Shown: piece after piece, positions 34,560-42,862 of the stretch
Layout: each line of letters begins with the position of its first letter
Position numbering within the stretch: position 1 is the first letter of the stretch
Assembly: GCA_900546145.1 (NCBI GenBank)
Contig: URBN01000006.1
Span: 34,275-98,274 of the forward strand
From: an uncultured Desulfovibrio sp.
GTDB taxonomy: Bacteria; Desulfobacterota; Desulfovibrionia; Desulfovibrionales; Desulfovibrionaceae
Length of the DNA: 64,000 nucleotides
Direction of reading: 5' to 3'
The notes under the pieces: generated by a model
The model's database searches: none
The model's input: only the letters and a program-made list of their open reading frames with translations
What the model was told of the DNA's origin: nothing
Position numbers and translations under genes: made by a program

Positions 34560-35522
34560 ATGTCGCTCAAGCGTTTCGCCGCCGCTCTTCTGGCCGCGGC
34601 TGCCATCCTCTGCGGCCAGGGCGCAGCCCAGGCCCAGCCCGTGTCCTTCGGCATCATTTCCACGGAATCCTCGGTCAACCTGAAGAAGGCCTGGGATCCC
34701 TTCATCAACGCCATGAAGGAGAAGACCGGCCTTGACGTCAGGGCCTACTTCGCTTCCGACTACGCCGGCATCATCGAGGCCATGCGCTTCGGCAAGGTCG
34801 ATTTCGCGTGGATCGGCAACAAGGGCGCCATTGAGATGGTTGACCGCTCCGGCGGCGAGGTTTTCGCCCAGGTTGTGGGCAAGGACGGAACCAATGGCTA
34901 CTACTCCTACCTCATCGTCAACAAGAAGAGCAGATACCAGACTCTCGACGATGTGCTGAAGGATGCCAAGAACCTCGTCTTCAGTAACGGCGACCCCAAC
35001 TCCACTTCCGGCTATCTCGTGCCCGGCTACTACATCTTCGGCCAGAGAGGCCTCGACCCGAAGAAGATTTTCAAGCGCACACTGAACGCCAGCCATGAGG
35101 CCAACGGCCTGGCCGTAGCCAACGGCAAGGCGGACGTGGCCACCTTCAACAGCGAGGCCATGGGCAGGCTGACCATCACCCAGCCCGACAAGGCCAAAGA
35201 GCTGCGCGTGGTCTGGAAGTCCCCGCTGATCCCCGGCGACCCGCTCGTGTGGCGCAAGAACCTCGATCAGGCGACCAAGGACAAGATTAAGAGCTTTGTC
35301 CTCGGCTACGGCAAAGGCGCCAACGCCGAAGCCGAAATGAAGGTCCTGAACGGCCTGCAGTGGAGCGGTTTCATAGCTTCCACCGACAGACAGCTCGATT
35401 CCGTGCGTGTGCTCGAGTACTTCCGCCAGAAGAACAAGATCCAGGAATCCAATATGTCCGAGGATGAGAAGAAGGCCAAAATCGCTGAGATTGATGCGGC
35501 CATGAAGAAACTCGGAAAGTAG
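34560..35522 (+). CDS. phnD: Phosphonate-binding periplasmic protein
   Basis: The 320-residue SBP has a Sec signal peptide (FAAALLAAAAILCGQGAAQA). The mature protein has the PhnD fold, with AYFASDYAGIIEAMRFGKVDFAW and FSNGDPNSTSGYLVPGYYIF lining the phosphonate pocket. It binds alkylphosphonates in the periplasm for PhnE/PhnC. A terminator-like hairpin directly downstream may raise its expression relative to distal genes. A close paralogue is encoded at 31485-32462. Confidence 0.93.
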   Translation: MSLKRFAAALLAAAAILCGQGAAQAQPVSFGIISTESSVNLKKAWDPFINAMKEKTGLDVRAYFASDYAGIIEAMRFGKVDFAWIGNKGAIEMVDRSGGEVFAQVVGKDGTNGYYSYLIVNKKSRYQTLDDVLKDAKNLVFSNGDPNSTSGYLVPGYYIFGQRGLDPKKIFKRTLNASHEANGLAVANGKADVATFNSEAMGRLTITQPDKAKELRVVWKSPLIPGDPLVWRKNLDQATKDKIKSFVLGYGKGANAEAEMKVLNGLQWSGFIASTDRQLDSVRVLEYFRQKNKIQESNMSEDEKKAKIAEIDAAMKKLGK

Positions 35523-35533
35523 CGTTCCGCGCA

Positions 35534-35565
35534 GGCCCTTCCCGCAGGGGAGGGGCCGCCTTTTT
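35534..35565 (+). terminator. Intra-operon terminator-like hairpin after phnD
   Basis: A 10-bp stem (35534-35543 with 35548-35557) is followed by T5 at 35561-35565, inside the 60-base phnD-phnE gap. It could act as an attenuator or 3'-end stabiliser that gives excess binding protein over the rest of the operon. Confidence 0.65.
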
Positions 35566-35582
35566 CACGGAGTTTTCACGCA

Positions 35583-36371
35583 ATGGAAGAAATACAGAAT
35601 CCCGGAAGCATACTGAACCGAATCTCTCCCTCGGGCGTGGCCTGGGTGGCGGGTGTTCTCGCCATCCTCGTCTGGTCCTGGCACGGGGCTGAAATCCATC
35701 CGCTGCAGCTTTTGCAGGACGGCGGCAACATCAGGACCATGGCTGCCGATTTCATTCCCCCGGACTTTTCCGAATGGCGTGACTACGTCAGCGAGATGCT
35801 CATCACCATACAGGTGGCTGTGTGGGGAACGCTGCTTGCCATCATCTGCGCCGTTCCCCTGGGTATCCTTTCGGCGTCCAACATCGTGCCGGCCTGGATC
35901 TACCAGCCCACGCGCCGCCTCATGGACTGCTCCCGCGCCATCAACGAGATGATCTGGGCCATGCTTTTCGTCTGCGCCGTGGGCCTTGGCCCCTTTTCCG
36001 GCATGCTCGCCCTCTGGGCGCATTCCACCGGCGTTCTGGCCAAGCTTTTCTCCGAAGCCGTGGAATCCATCAAGAAACAGCCTGTCGAGGGCGTGCGTTC
36101 CACCGGATGCTCCTTCATCGAGGAAGTCGTTTTCGGCGTCATTCCCCAGGTCTTCCCCCTCTGGATTTCCTACTCGCTCTACCGCTTCGAATCCAATGTC
36201 CGTTCGGCCACCGTCATCGGCATGGTCGGCGCCGGCGGCATCGGCCTCGTTCTCTGGGAGCTCATCCGCAGCTTTGACTTCCCGCGCACCTGCGCCGTGC
36301 TCATCTGCATTGTCGTGGTCGTGACCATCTTCGACATGCTCTCCCAGCGTCTGCGCAAAATGGTGGTGTAG
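35583..36371 (+). CDS. phnE: Phosphonate ABC transporter permease
   Basis: The 262-residue membrane protein has about six spans and a BPD-type coupling loop (SIKKQPVEGVRSTGCSFIEEVVFGVIPQVFPLWISYSLYRFESNVRSATVIGMVGAGGIG), the PhnE signature. It forms the homodimeric channel for phosphonate uptake. Its stop is 2 bases before the DUF1045 gene. Confidence 0.92.
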   Translation: MEEIQNPGSILNRISPSGVAWVAGVLAILVWSWHGAEIHPLQLLQDGGNIRTMAADFIPPDFSEWRDYVSEMLITIQVAVWGTLLAIICAVPLGILSASNIVPAWIYQPTRRLMDCSRAINEMIWAMLFVCAVGLGPFSGMLALWAHSTGVLAKLFSEAVESIKKQPVEGVRSTGCSFIEEVVFGVIPQVFPLWISYSLYRFESNVRSATVIGMVGAGGIGLVLWELIRSFDFPRTCAVLICIVVVVTIFDMLSQRLRKMVV

Positions 36372-36373
36372 GC

Positions 36374-37090
36374 ATGTACGAACGCTTTACCCATCAGCGC
36401 TGCGCCTTTTACTGGGTTCCCGCTTCCGGCTCGGAGGAGCACAGGCTCCTCACGCCCCTCCTGGGGCGTGACATCCTGACAGGGGAGGCTGTGCCGCAGA
36501 TTGTGCCGGAAGGGCTTACTCCCGCTTCCTGGGCGGACATGACGGAAACAGCTGCCCATTACGGGGTGCACGCCACGCTGAAGGCCCCCTTCGAGACAAA
36601 GCCCGGCGTCACGGATGATGAGCTCAGAGAGGCCGGCCGGCGCATAGCGGGGCGCTTCAGCCCCATCCGCACAACGCCTCTTGAACTCCGCTACATCCCG
36701 GCCGGCGGAGGTTTTCTGGCCCTCACGCCGGAGAAAACGGACGCCCCCCTTCAGGCCCTGGAGCGCGCCTGCGTGAGTGAGCCCGACAGCCTCAGGGCTC
36801 CCATCGGCGAGGCCAACATCGCACGCCGCGGTCCCCTTCCGGAAGCGCAGGCCCGGTATCTGCGCACCTGGGGCTATCACCTCGTCTTCGAATTTTTCCG
36901 TTTCCACATCACGCTCTCGGGCTCCATCGGGGACCCTGACCTGCTTGCCCATGTCACGAAATGGCTCGCCGGGTATCTCGCCCCCCTCACGGGCCGTCCC
37001 CTCGTCATCGATGCCGTGACCCTCTGCCGTCAGGCGTCGAGGCAGGATCCCTTCGTGGCTGTGGAACGCTTTCCCTTTGGCAACGACTAA
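36374..37090 (+). CDS. DUF1045 phosphonate-operon 2H phosphoesterase
   Basis: The 238-residue protein belongs to DUF1045, a family found within C-P lyase operons. It has the two H-x-T-L motifs of 2H phosphoesterases: HATL at 66-69 and HITL at 178-181. In operons without phnP it is thought to open the 5-phosphoribosyl 1,2-cyclic phosphate left by PhnJ. No phnP is seen here, which supports that role, but the reaction is inferred. It lies between the transport genes and phnG and is tightly spaced. Confidence 0.85.
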   Translation: MYERFTHQRCAFYWVPASGSEEHRLLTPLLGRDILTGEAVPQIVPEGLTPASWADMTETAAHYGVHATLKAPFETKPGVTDDELREAGRRIAGRFSPIRTTPLELRYIPAGGGFLALTPEKTDAPLQALERACVSEPDSLRAPIGEANIARRGPLPEAQARYLRTWGYHLVFEFFRFHITLSGSIGDPDLLAHVTKWLAGYLAPLTGRPLVIDAVTLCRQASRQDPFVAVERFPFGND

Positions 37091-37105
37091 ACAATCAGGA
37101 CGACA

Positions 37106-37552
37106 ATGACATCCCGCAAAACAGTCATGCGGCTTCTGGCTCTCGCGCCGGCGCCGCTCCTTGCGTCAGCCCTGCAGAAGGATCTTCCGGCCGTAAGGGC
37201 CAGGGGCTGCAAACTCATCAGGAAACCCGAAACGGGCCTCATCATGGCCCGCGGCCGCATCAGCGGTACGGGTTCGCCCTTTAATGTGGGCGAGGTTCTC
37301 GTCACGCGCTGCGCCGTTTCCCTCACTGGCGGGCAGACCGGTTACGCCTGGATACTCGGCGCGGATTCTGACCACGCCCGTGACGCGGCTCTTCTCGACG
37401 CGCTCTGGCAGGACCCCGAGTGCGGTCCCTACCTCGAGAGGGAGCTTCTGCCGGCCATGCAGAAAGCTGTGGAGGAAAAGCGCGCCGCCCGCGTGAAACG
37501 TGCCGCAGGCACGCGTGTGAACTTCTTTACGATGGTGAGAGGTGAAGACTGA
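37106..37552 (+). CDS. phnG: C-P lyase core subunit PhnG
   Basis: The 148-residue protein matches PhnG (KDLPAVRARGCKLIRKPETGLIMARGRISGTGSPFNVGEVLVTRCAVSL...GYAWILGADSDHA). PhnG is part of the PhnGHIJ core that carries alkylphosphonate onto ribose and cleaves it. The stop overlaps the phnH start as TGATG, so the two are translationally coupled. Confidence 0.92.
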   Translation: MTSRKTVMRLLALAPAPLLASALQKDLPAVRARGCKLIRKPETGLIMARGRISGTGSPFNVGEVLVTRCAVSLTGGQTGYAWILGADSDHARDAALLDALWQDPECGPYLERELLPAMQKAVEEKRAARVKRAAGTRVNFFTMVRGED

Positions 37553-38148
37553 TGCAGCCAGAATTTCAGGAACCCGTGCGTGACGCGCAGGCCGTGTTCC
37601 GCGCCATACTGCGCGCCTTCGCCTATCCGGCCGGCCCCGTTCCCTGTCCCGTGCTGCCAGCGTCCCCGCATGCCGCACTGAGCCCGGCTCTCGCCGCTGC
37701 GTGCCTGACGCTCATGGATCAGGATACGCCTCTCTGGCTTTCCCCGTCCCTCAGGCAGAACGATGTGACGGCCTGGCTCAGATTCCACCGCAGCGTGCGC
37801 GTCACGGACAAACCGGAGGAGGCGGTCTTCGCTCTGTCGGCTTCGCCTGACGAGCTTCCTTCGCTTGACTCCTTCTGCCAGGGCGATCCCCGCTACCCTG
37901 ACCGCTCGGCCACCATCCTGCTCGGAGGCATGAACTTCGGCGGGGATGCCCGCAGGTTCACGGCGTCCGGTCCCGGCATCGAGGGCTCCAAAACGTTCCG
38001 CTGCAGCCTCACGGACGGGCTGATCGGGCAGATTGACGAAAACTGGCACGGCTTCCAGCTCGGCGTGGATCTTCTTCTGAGCGGCGGAGCGTGTTTCGCA
38101 GGGCTGCCGCGCACCACACGCCTTGTGCCGGCCGGGGAGGATAACTGA
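37552..38148 (+). CDS. phnH: C-P lyase core subunit PhnH
   Basis: The 198-residue protein has the PhnH pattern (PVRDAQAVFRAILRAFAYPAGP, CLTLMDQDTPLWLS, GPGIEGSKTFRCSLTDGLIGQIDENWHGFQLGVDLLL). PhnH is the PLP-transferase-like fold subunit of the C-P lyase core. It overlaps phnG and phnI by one base each (TGATG), giving fixed stoichiometry. Confidence 0.92.
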   Translation: MQPEFQEPVRDAQAVFRAILRAFAYPAGPVPCPVLPASPHAALSPALAAACLTLMDQDTPLWLSPSLRQNDVTAWLRFHRSVRVTDKPEEAVFALSASPDELPSLDSFCQGDPRYPDRSATILLGGMNFGGDARRFTASGPGIEGSKTFRCSLTDGLIGQIDENWHGFQLGVDLLLSGGACFAGLPRTTRLVPAGEDN

Positions 38149-39293
38149 TGTACGTTGCAGTCAAAGGCGGAGAAAAGGCCATAGCCGAGGCCCACAGGCT
38201 GCTCGCCGAAGAGCGCCGCGGCGATGTCTCCGTACCCGAACTTTCTCTCAGCCAGATAAAGAACCAGATGCGCCTTGCCGTGTCCAGGGTCATGTCCGAA
38301 GGCTCTCTTTATTCCGAGGATCTGGCCGCCATCGCCATCAAGCAGGCCCAGGGTGACCTGCAGGAAGCCGTCTTTCTCCTGCGCGCCTACCGCACCACGC
38401 TTCCCCGCTTCGGCGTGAGCGATCCCATGGATACGTCTGAAATGATTCTTGACCGCCGCATCTCCGCTACCTGGAAGGACCTTCCCGGCGGACAGGTGCT
38501 CGGCGCCACCTACGACTACACGCACCGCCTCCTCGATCTCTCCCTGGCCGGAGAGAATGGGGGCAGGGCCCAGGAAGAGCTTCTTCCTGACGAAGCCGCG
38601 GAAGACACTCCCTTCAGCGGGGACGCTGAGCCCGATGAACGTGACGGCATGCTGGCCGGCCATATGCCGAGAGCCATGGCCGTGCTTGCCGGCGAAGGCC
38701 TCCTCGAGCCCGTGGCGAATGCATGCACAGGGGACTCGGACATCACCCGTCATCCTCTTGAGCTTCCCTGCGACAGGCCGGAGGACAGATCCGTGCGGCT
38801 TCAGGTGCTCTCCCGCGCTGACGAGGGCTTCCTTCTGAGCATGGCCTATTCCGTGCAGCGCGGCGCCAACCATCCCTTTGTGGGCGAACTGCGGCGCGGC
38901 ACTGTCGAGCTTTCCTTTACGCCGGAGGAACTCGGCTTCAGCGTGACCATTGGCGAAATCGAGATCACGGAGTGCGAGATCGTCGGGCAGTACGTGGGAA
39001 CGGCCATGGAGCCGTGTTTCGCCCGCGGCTACGGCCTCGTGTTCGGCAACAACGAGCGCAAGGTTCTGTCCATGTCCATCGTGGACCGGGCCCTGCGCGC
39101 CAGAGAACTGGAAGAGCGCATCGTGGTTCCGGCCCAGATTCCGGAATTCGTGCTCCTGCATTCGGACAGTGTCGAGGCTTCCGGCTTCGTCCAGCACATC
39201 AAGCTCCCGCATTACGTTGATTTCCAGGCCCAGCTTTCCCTGATCCGCGGCCTGCGCGCAAAGTCCGGGAAGAAAGAGGAAAATCAGGAATGA
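38148..39293 (+). CDS. phnI: C-P lyase core subunit PhnI (nucleosidase)
   Basis: The 381-residue protein starts MYVAVKGGEKAIAEAHRLL and contains LSQIKNQMRLAVSRVMSEGSLYSEDLAAIAIKQAQGD, both typical of PhnI. PhnI with PhnG, PhnH and PhnL replaces adenine of ATP by the phosphonate. Length is close to the E. coli protein. The last bases overlap the phnJ start by 4. Confidence 0.93.
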   Translation: MYVAVKGGEKAIAEAHRLLAEERRGDVSVPELSLSQIKNQMRLAVSRVMSEGSLYSEDLAAIAIKQAQGDLQEAVFLLRAYRTTLPRFGVSDPMDTSEMILDRRISATWKDLPGGQVLGATYDYTHRLLDLSLAGENGGRAQEELLPDEAAEDTPFSGDAEPDERDGMLAGHMPRAMAVLAGEGLLEPVANACTGDSDITRHPLELPCDRPEDRSVRLQVLSRADEGFLLSMAYSVQRGANHPFVGELRRGTVELSFTPEELGFSVTIGEIEITECEIVGQYVGTAMEPCFARGYGLVFGNNERKVLSMSIVDRALRARELEERIVVPAQIPEFVLLHSDSVEASGFVQHIKLPHYVDFQAQLSLIRGLRAKSGKKEENQE

Positions 39294-40177
39294 CAGATAC
39301 CGAGAACAGCTCCCAGGCCGGTCAGCCGCTCGAGGGCTATAATTTCGCCTATCTCGATGAAGGCACAAAACGCATGATCCGCCGCGCCCTTCTGAAGGCC
39401 GTGGCCATACCCGGCTATCAGGTGCCCTTTGCCAGCCGCGAGATGCCCATGCCCTTTGGCTGGGGTACGGGCGGCATTCAGGTCACGGCAAGCATCATAG
39501 GCAGGGACGACGTGCTCAAGGTTATCGACCAGGGCGCCGACGACACCACGAACGCCGTCTCCATCAGAGGCTTCTTCCGCAGGACCACGGGCGTCAGAAC
39601 CACCACAGAGACGGGCAGCGCCACCATTATCCAGACCCGCCACCGCATTCCGGAACTGCCCCTCACGGACAGACAGATCCTGGTCTATCAGGTGCCGCTT
39701 CCCGAACCCCTGCGCTGCCTCGAGCACAGCGAGGAGGAGACGCGCACGCTCCACGCCCTCGAGGAATACGGCATTGTCTACGTGAAGCTTTATGAGGACA
39801 TAGCCCGCCATGGCACCATCGCTACGGGCTTTGACTACCCCGAACGCATCAATGGCCGCTACATCATGAGCCCCTCGCCCATACCCAAGTTCGACAATCC
39901 CAAGATGAACCACTGCCCCGCGCTGCAGCTCTTCGGCGCCGGCCGCGAAAAGCGCATCTACGCCGTGCCGCCCTATACGGACGTGAAGAGCCTCGACTTC
40001 GAGGACTATCCCTTCGAAGTGCAGCACTGGGATCATCCCTGCGAACTCTGCGGGGCCACGGACACATATCTCGACGAAGTGATTCTCGACAACAGCGGAA
40101 GGCGCATGTTCGTCTGTTCCGACACGGACAGCTGCGCCAGACGCCGCAGGGAGAGGGAGGAGCGCAGGAATGGCTGA
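39290..40177 (+). CDS. phnJ: C-P lyase catalytic subunit (radical SAM-type)
   Basis: The 295-residue protein keeps all known functional residues of PhnJ. The [4Fe-4S] ligands are C251, C254 and C276, the thiyl Cys is C282, and the radical-bearing glycine is G42 in AIPGYQVPFASREMPMPFGWGTGG. These are the E. coli positions shifted by ten. It cleaves the C-P bond of 5-phosphoribosyl 1-phosphonate, releasing the hydrocarbon (methane from methylphosphonate) and the cyclic phosphate. It overlaps phnI by 4 bases and phnK by 8. Confidence 0.95.
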   Translation: MTDTENSSQAGQPLEGYNFAYLDEGTKRMIRRALLKAVAIPGYQVPFASREMPMPFGWGTGGIQVTASIIGRDDVLKVIDQGADDTTNAVSIRGFFRRTTGVRTTTETGSATIIQTRHRIPELPLTDRQILVYQVPLPEPLRCLEHSEEETRTLHALEEYGIVYVKLYEDIARHGTIATGFDYPERINGRYIMSPSPIPKFDNPKMNHCPALQLFGAGREKRIYAVPPYTDVKSLDFEDYPFEVQHWDHPCELCGATDTYLDEVILDNSGRRMFVCSDTDSCARRRREREERRNG

Positions 40178-40958
40178 CGCGTTTGAGCAGAGCCCGGTGC
40201 TCTGCGCCACGGATTTGACAAAGCTTTACGGCACCCACGTGGGCTGCACGGGTGTCAGCCTGGAAATCTATCCGGGCGAGGTGCTCGGCATCGTCGGCGA
40301 GTCCGGCTCCGGCAAGAGCACGCTTCTGAACATGCTTTCCGGACGTCTCAGGCCCACGGCCGGTTCGGTTATCTACTGCGACGCCCACGGTACGAAGCGC
40401 AGCCTGCACGATTTGAACGAGGGATACCGCCGCCGTCTTCTCCGCACGGAACTCGGTTTCGTCCATCAGCATCCGCGGGACGGTCTGCGCATGCAGGTGA
40501 GCGCCGGAGCCAACATCAGCGAGCGCCTCATGGCCGCCGGCGTGCGCCGCTACGCGGATCTCAGGCAGTCCGCCGTGACCTGGCTCAGACGCGTGGAAAT
40601 CGACCCTGCGCGCGTGGACGACCGTCCCGAGCAGTATTCCGGCGGCATGCAGCAGCGCCTGCAGATCGCCCGCAACCTGGTGACCTCGCCGCGCCTCGTC
40701 TACATGGACGAGCCCACGGGCGGCCTGGACGTTTCCGTGCAGGCCCGTCTGCTCGACCTGTTGCGCAGCCTCGTCAGGACCATGGGACTCGCCGTCATCC
40801 TGGTCACGCACGATCTTGCCGTGGCGCGCCTGCTCTCCCACAGGCTCATCGTCATGCATCAGGGCCACATGGTGGAAACCGGTCTCACTGACCAGGTTCT
40901 CGATGACCCGCAGCACCCGTACACACAGCTCCTCGTTTCCTCGATTCTGCAGGTATAG
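40170..40958 (+). CDS. phnK: C-P lyase complex ABC protein PhnK
   Basis: The 262-residue ABC ATPase has Walker A GESGSGKST, signature YSGGMQQRLQIARNLV, Walker B LVYMDEPTGGLDVS and H-loop VTHD. It matches PhnK, which docks on the PhnGHIJ core near PhnJ and is not a transporter. It begins 8 bases inside phnJ, and phnL follows after 5 bases. Confidence 0.93.
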   Translation: MADAFEQSPVLCATDLTKLYGTHVGCTGVSLEIYPGEVLGIVGESGSGKSTLLNMLSGRLRPTAGSVIYCDAHGTKRSLHDLNEGYRRRLLRTELGFVHQHPRDGLRMQVSAGANISERLMAAGVRRYADLRQSAVTWLRRVEIDPARVDDRPEQYSGGMQQRLQIARNLVTSPRLVYMDEPTGGLDVSVQARLLDLLRSLVRTMGLAVILVTHDLAVARLLSHRLIVMHQGHMVETGLTDQVLDDPQHPYTQLLVSSILQV

Positions 40959-40963
40959 CCGTC

Positions 40964-41653
40964 ATGAATACACCCGTTATCGAAGTCCGCAATTTCTGCA
41001 AGCGTTTCACGCTGCACCAGCAGGGCGGAGTCGTCATCAACGCTCTCGACAACGTGAGCTTCAGCGTGTCCGCGGGCGAGTGCCTGGCCCTTTCCGGCCC
41101 CTCCGGCGCGGGCAAGTCCACCATGCTCAAGGCCCTTTACGGCAACTACCTGCCGTCCAGTGGTGAGATCCTTGTGCGCACTGACTCCGGGACCATCGAC
41201 ATTGGAAAGGCGTCCCCGCGCACCGTCATGAAGCTCCGCCTCGGCGTCATCAGCTTCGTCACCCAGTTTCTGCGCGTCATCCCCCGCGTTACGGCGCTGA
41301 ATCTGGTAGCCGAGCCTCTGGCCGAGGCCGGCGTCGACCCCGAAGAGGCCCGCAGCCGGGCCCGCGACATGCTCTACAGGCTGAATCTCCCTGAGCGCCT
41401 CTGGAACCTCGCTCCCGCTACCTTTTCGGGCGGCGAGCAGCAGCGCGTCAATATCGCGAGAGGCATGATCCGGCCGACTCCCGTCCTTCTTCTCGATGAG
41501 CCCACGGCTTCGCTCGACGGCGAAAACCGCAGGGTCGTCATCGACCTCATTAAGGAAGCCAAAGCCGCAGGCACGGCCATCATCGGCATCTTCCACGATG
41601 ACGCGGCCCGTGAAGCCGTAGCCACCCGCTGCCTGAACATGGCCCGCGCCTAG
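40964..41653 (+). CDS. phnL: C-P lyase complex ABC protein PhnL
   Basis: The 229-residue ABC ATPase has Walker A GPSGAGKST, signature FSGGEQQRVNIARGMI, Walker B VLLLDEPTASLDGE and H-loop FHDD. Together with GEILVRTDSGTIDIGKASPRTVMKLRLGVISFVTQFLRVIPRVTALNLVAEPL it identifies PhnL. It works with PhnI/G/H in forming the ribosyl phosphonate triphosphate. Confidence 0.93.
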   Translation: MNTPVIEVRNFCKRFTLHQQGGVVINALDNVSFSVSAGECLALSGPSGAGKSTMLKALYGNYLPSSGEILVRTDSGTIDIGKASPRTVMKLRLGVISFVTQFLRVIPRVTALNLVAEPLAEAGVDPEEARSRARDMLYRLNLPERLWNLAPATFSGGEQQRVNIARGMIRPTPVLLLDEPTASLDGENRRVVIDLIKEAKAAGTAIIGIFHDDAAREAVATRCLNMARA

Positions 41654-41677
41654 AGGAATGATTTTAAAGAGATAATC

Positions 41678-42823
41678 ATGAAGAAAACCGTTTTTAAAAA
41701 TGCCCTTCTTGTGACGCCGGAGAGCGTCATTGAGGGGGATCTCGCCTGTGAGAACGGCGTTATTGCCGCCGTGGGCGGCTCCTGCGGGGCGGAATGCGCG
41801 GCCGGGGTTGACTGTGAGGGAGCGTGGCTCATTCCGGGACTCGTGGAACTGCACACGGACAACCTTGAGAAGTACATGATCCCGCGCCCGAAGGTCGTCT
41901 GGCCGGAAGCGCTGCCCGCCTTCTTCGCCCATGACGCCCAGATAGCCGCGTCCGGCATCACCACGGTCTTCGACGCCATGGCCGTGGGCGAATACTTCAA
42001 CAAGGGCCGCATCGCCATGCTCGCCCGATCCGTGGACGCCCTGGAGCGGGCCCGCAGAAGCGGGTACCTCAGGGCGGATCACTTCCTTCACCTGCGCTGC
42101 GAGCTGGCAGACCCGCGGCTCGCCTCTCTTTTCCCTGAAGTGAGCGGCTGCCCGGCCCTGCGTCTCCTCTCTCTTATGGATAATACGCCCGGGGACAGGC
42201 AGTGGCGGGACCTCGGGAGCTGGCGCACGCACTACAGCGACATCAAGAACTGAAAGGACGACGCCGAGTTTGAGCGGGACATCAGGGCCCTGAAGGTCCA
42301 GCGCGATGCCTGTTTCGATGAAAATCTGGCCATGGTGCTGGGATTCGCGAAGGAGCACGGCATTCCGCTTGCGAGCCACGATGACACCACGGCGGAACAG
42401 GTTGACGCGGCTGTCCGTGACGGCGTGGTCATATGCGAGTTCCCGACAACCATGGAGGCGGCCGGACGCGCCGCGGAACACGGACTCATGGTCACCCTGG
42501 GCGCGCCCAATATCGTGCGCGGCCAGTCTTCCACGAAGAACGTCTCTGCCATGGACGTGGCCGGGGCCGGCTTTCTCAGCTGTCTTTCCTCTGATTACGT
42601 CCCCGCGAGCCTCCTTGAGGCTGTCTTTATCCTGAAGGACAGGGGCGTCATGACGCTGCCTGAGGCCGTGCGCCTTGTCACGCTGAATCCGGCGCGCACG
42701 GCGGGGCTCACGGACAGAGGTGAACTGAAGGAAGGCCTCAGGGCGGATCTCTGCCTCGTCACCCTCTGCGGGAACACTCCCATTGTCAGAGGCGTGTGGA
42801 AGGCCGGGACGCGTGTTTTTTAA
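41678..42823 (+). pseudogene. phnM: phnM copy 1, interrupted by an in-frame TGA
   Basis: The reading frame would give a 381-residue PhnM, the same length as copy 2, except for a TGA at codon 192 (42251-42253). The frame is unbroken on both sides, with no indel. Upstream lie the amidohydrolase metal motif ELHTDNLEKYMIPRPKVVWPEA and FDAMAVGEY; downstream are GIPLASHDDTTAEQ and GAPNIVRGQSSTKNVSAMDVAGAG. The intact copy 2 has Trp (TGG) at the aligned position, so the change looks like TGG to TGA. It is probably inactivated and tolerated because copy 2 follows. Read-through or assembly error remain possible. The two halves could also be separate polypeptides: 191 aa, then from about 42332. Confidence 0.85.
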
Positions 42824-42862
42824 GAGGACGGGCTTCTCATCGCCCGGAAGGAATTTTTCAGA

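Noticed and set aside
42251..42253. Selenocysteine at the phnM TGA
   Set aside because: PhnM proteins have Trp, not Cys or Sec, at this place, and the bases after the TGA form no obvious SECIS-like hairpin.
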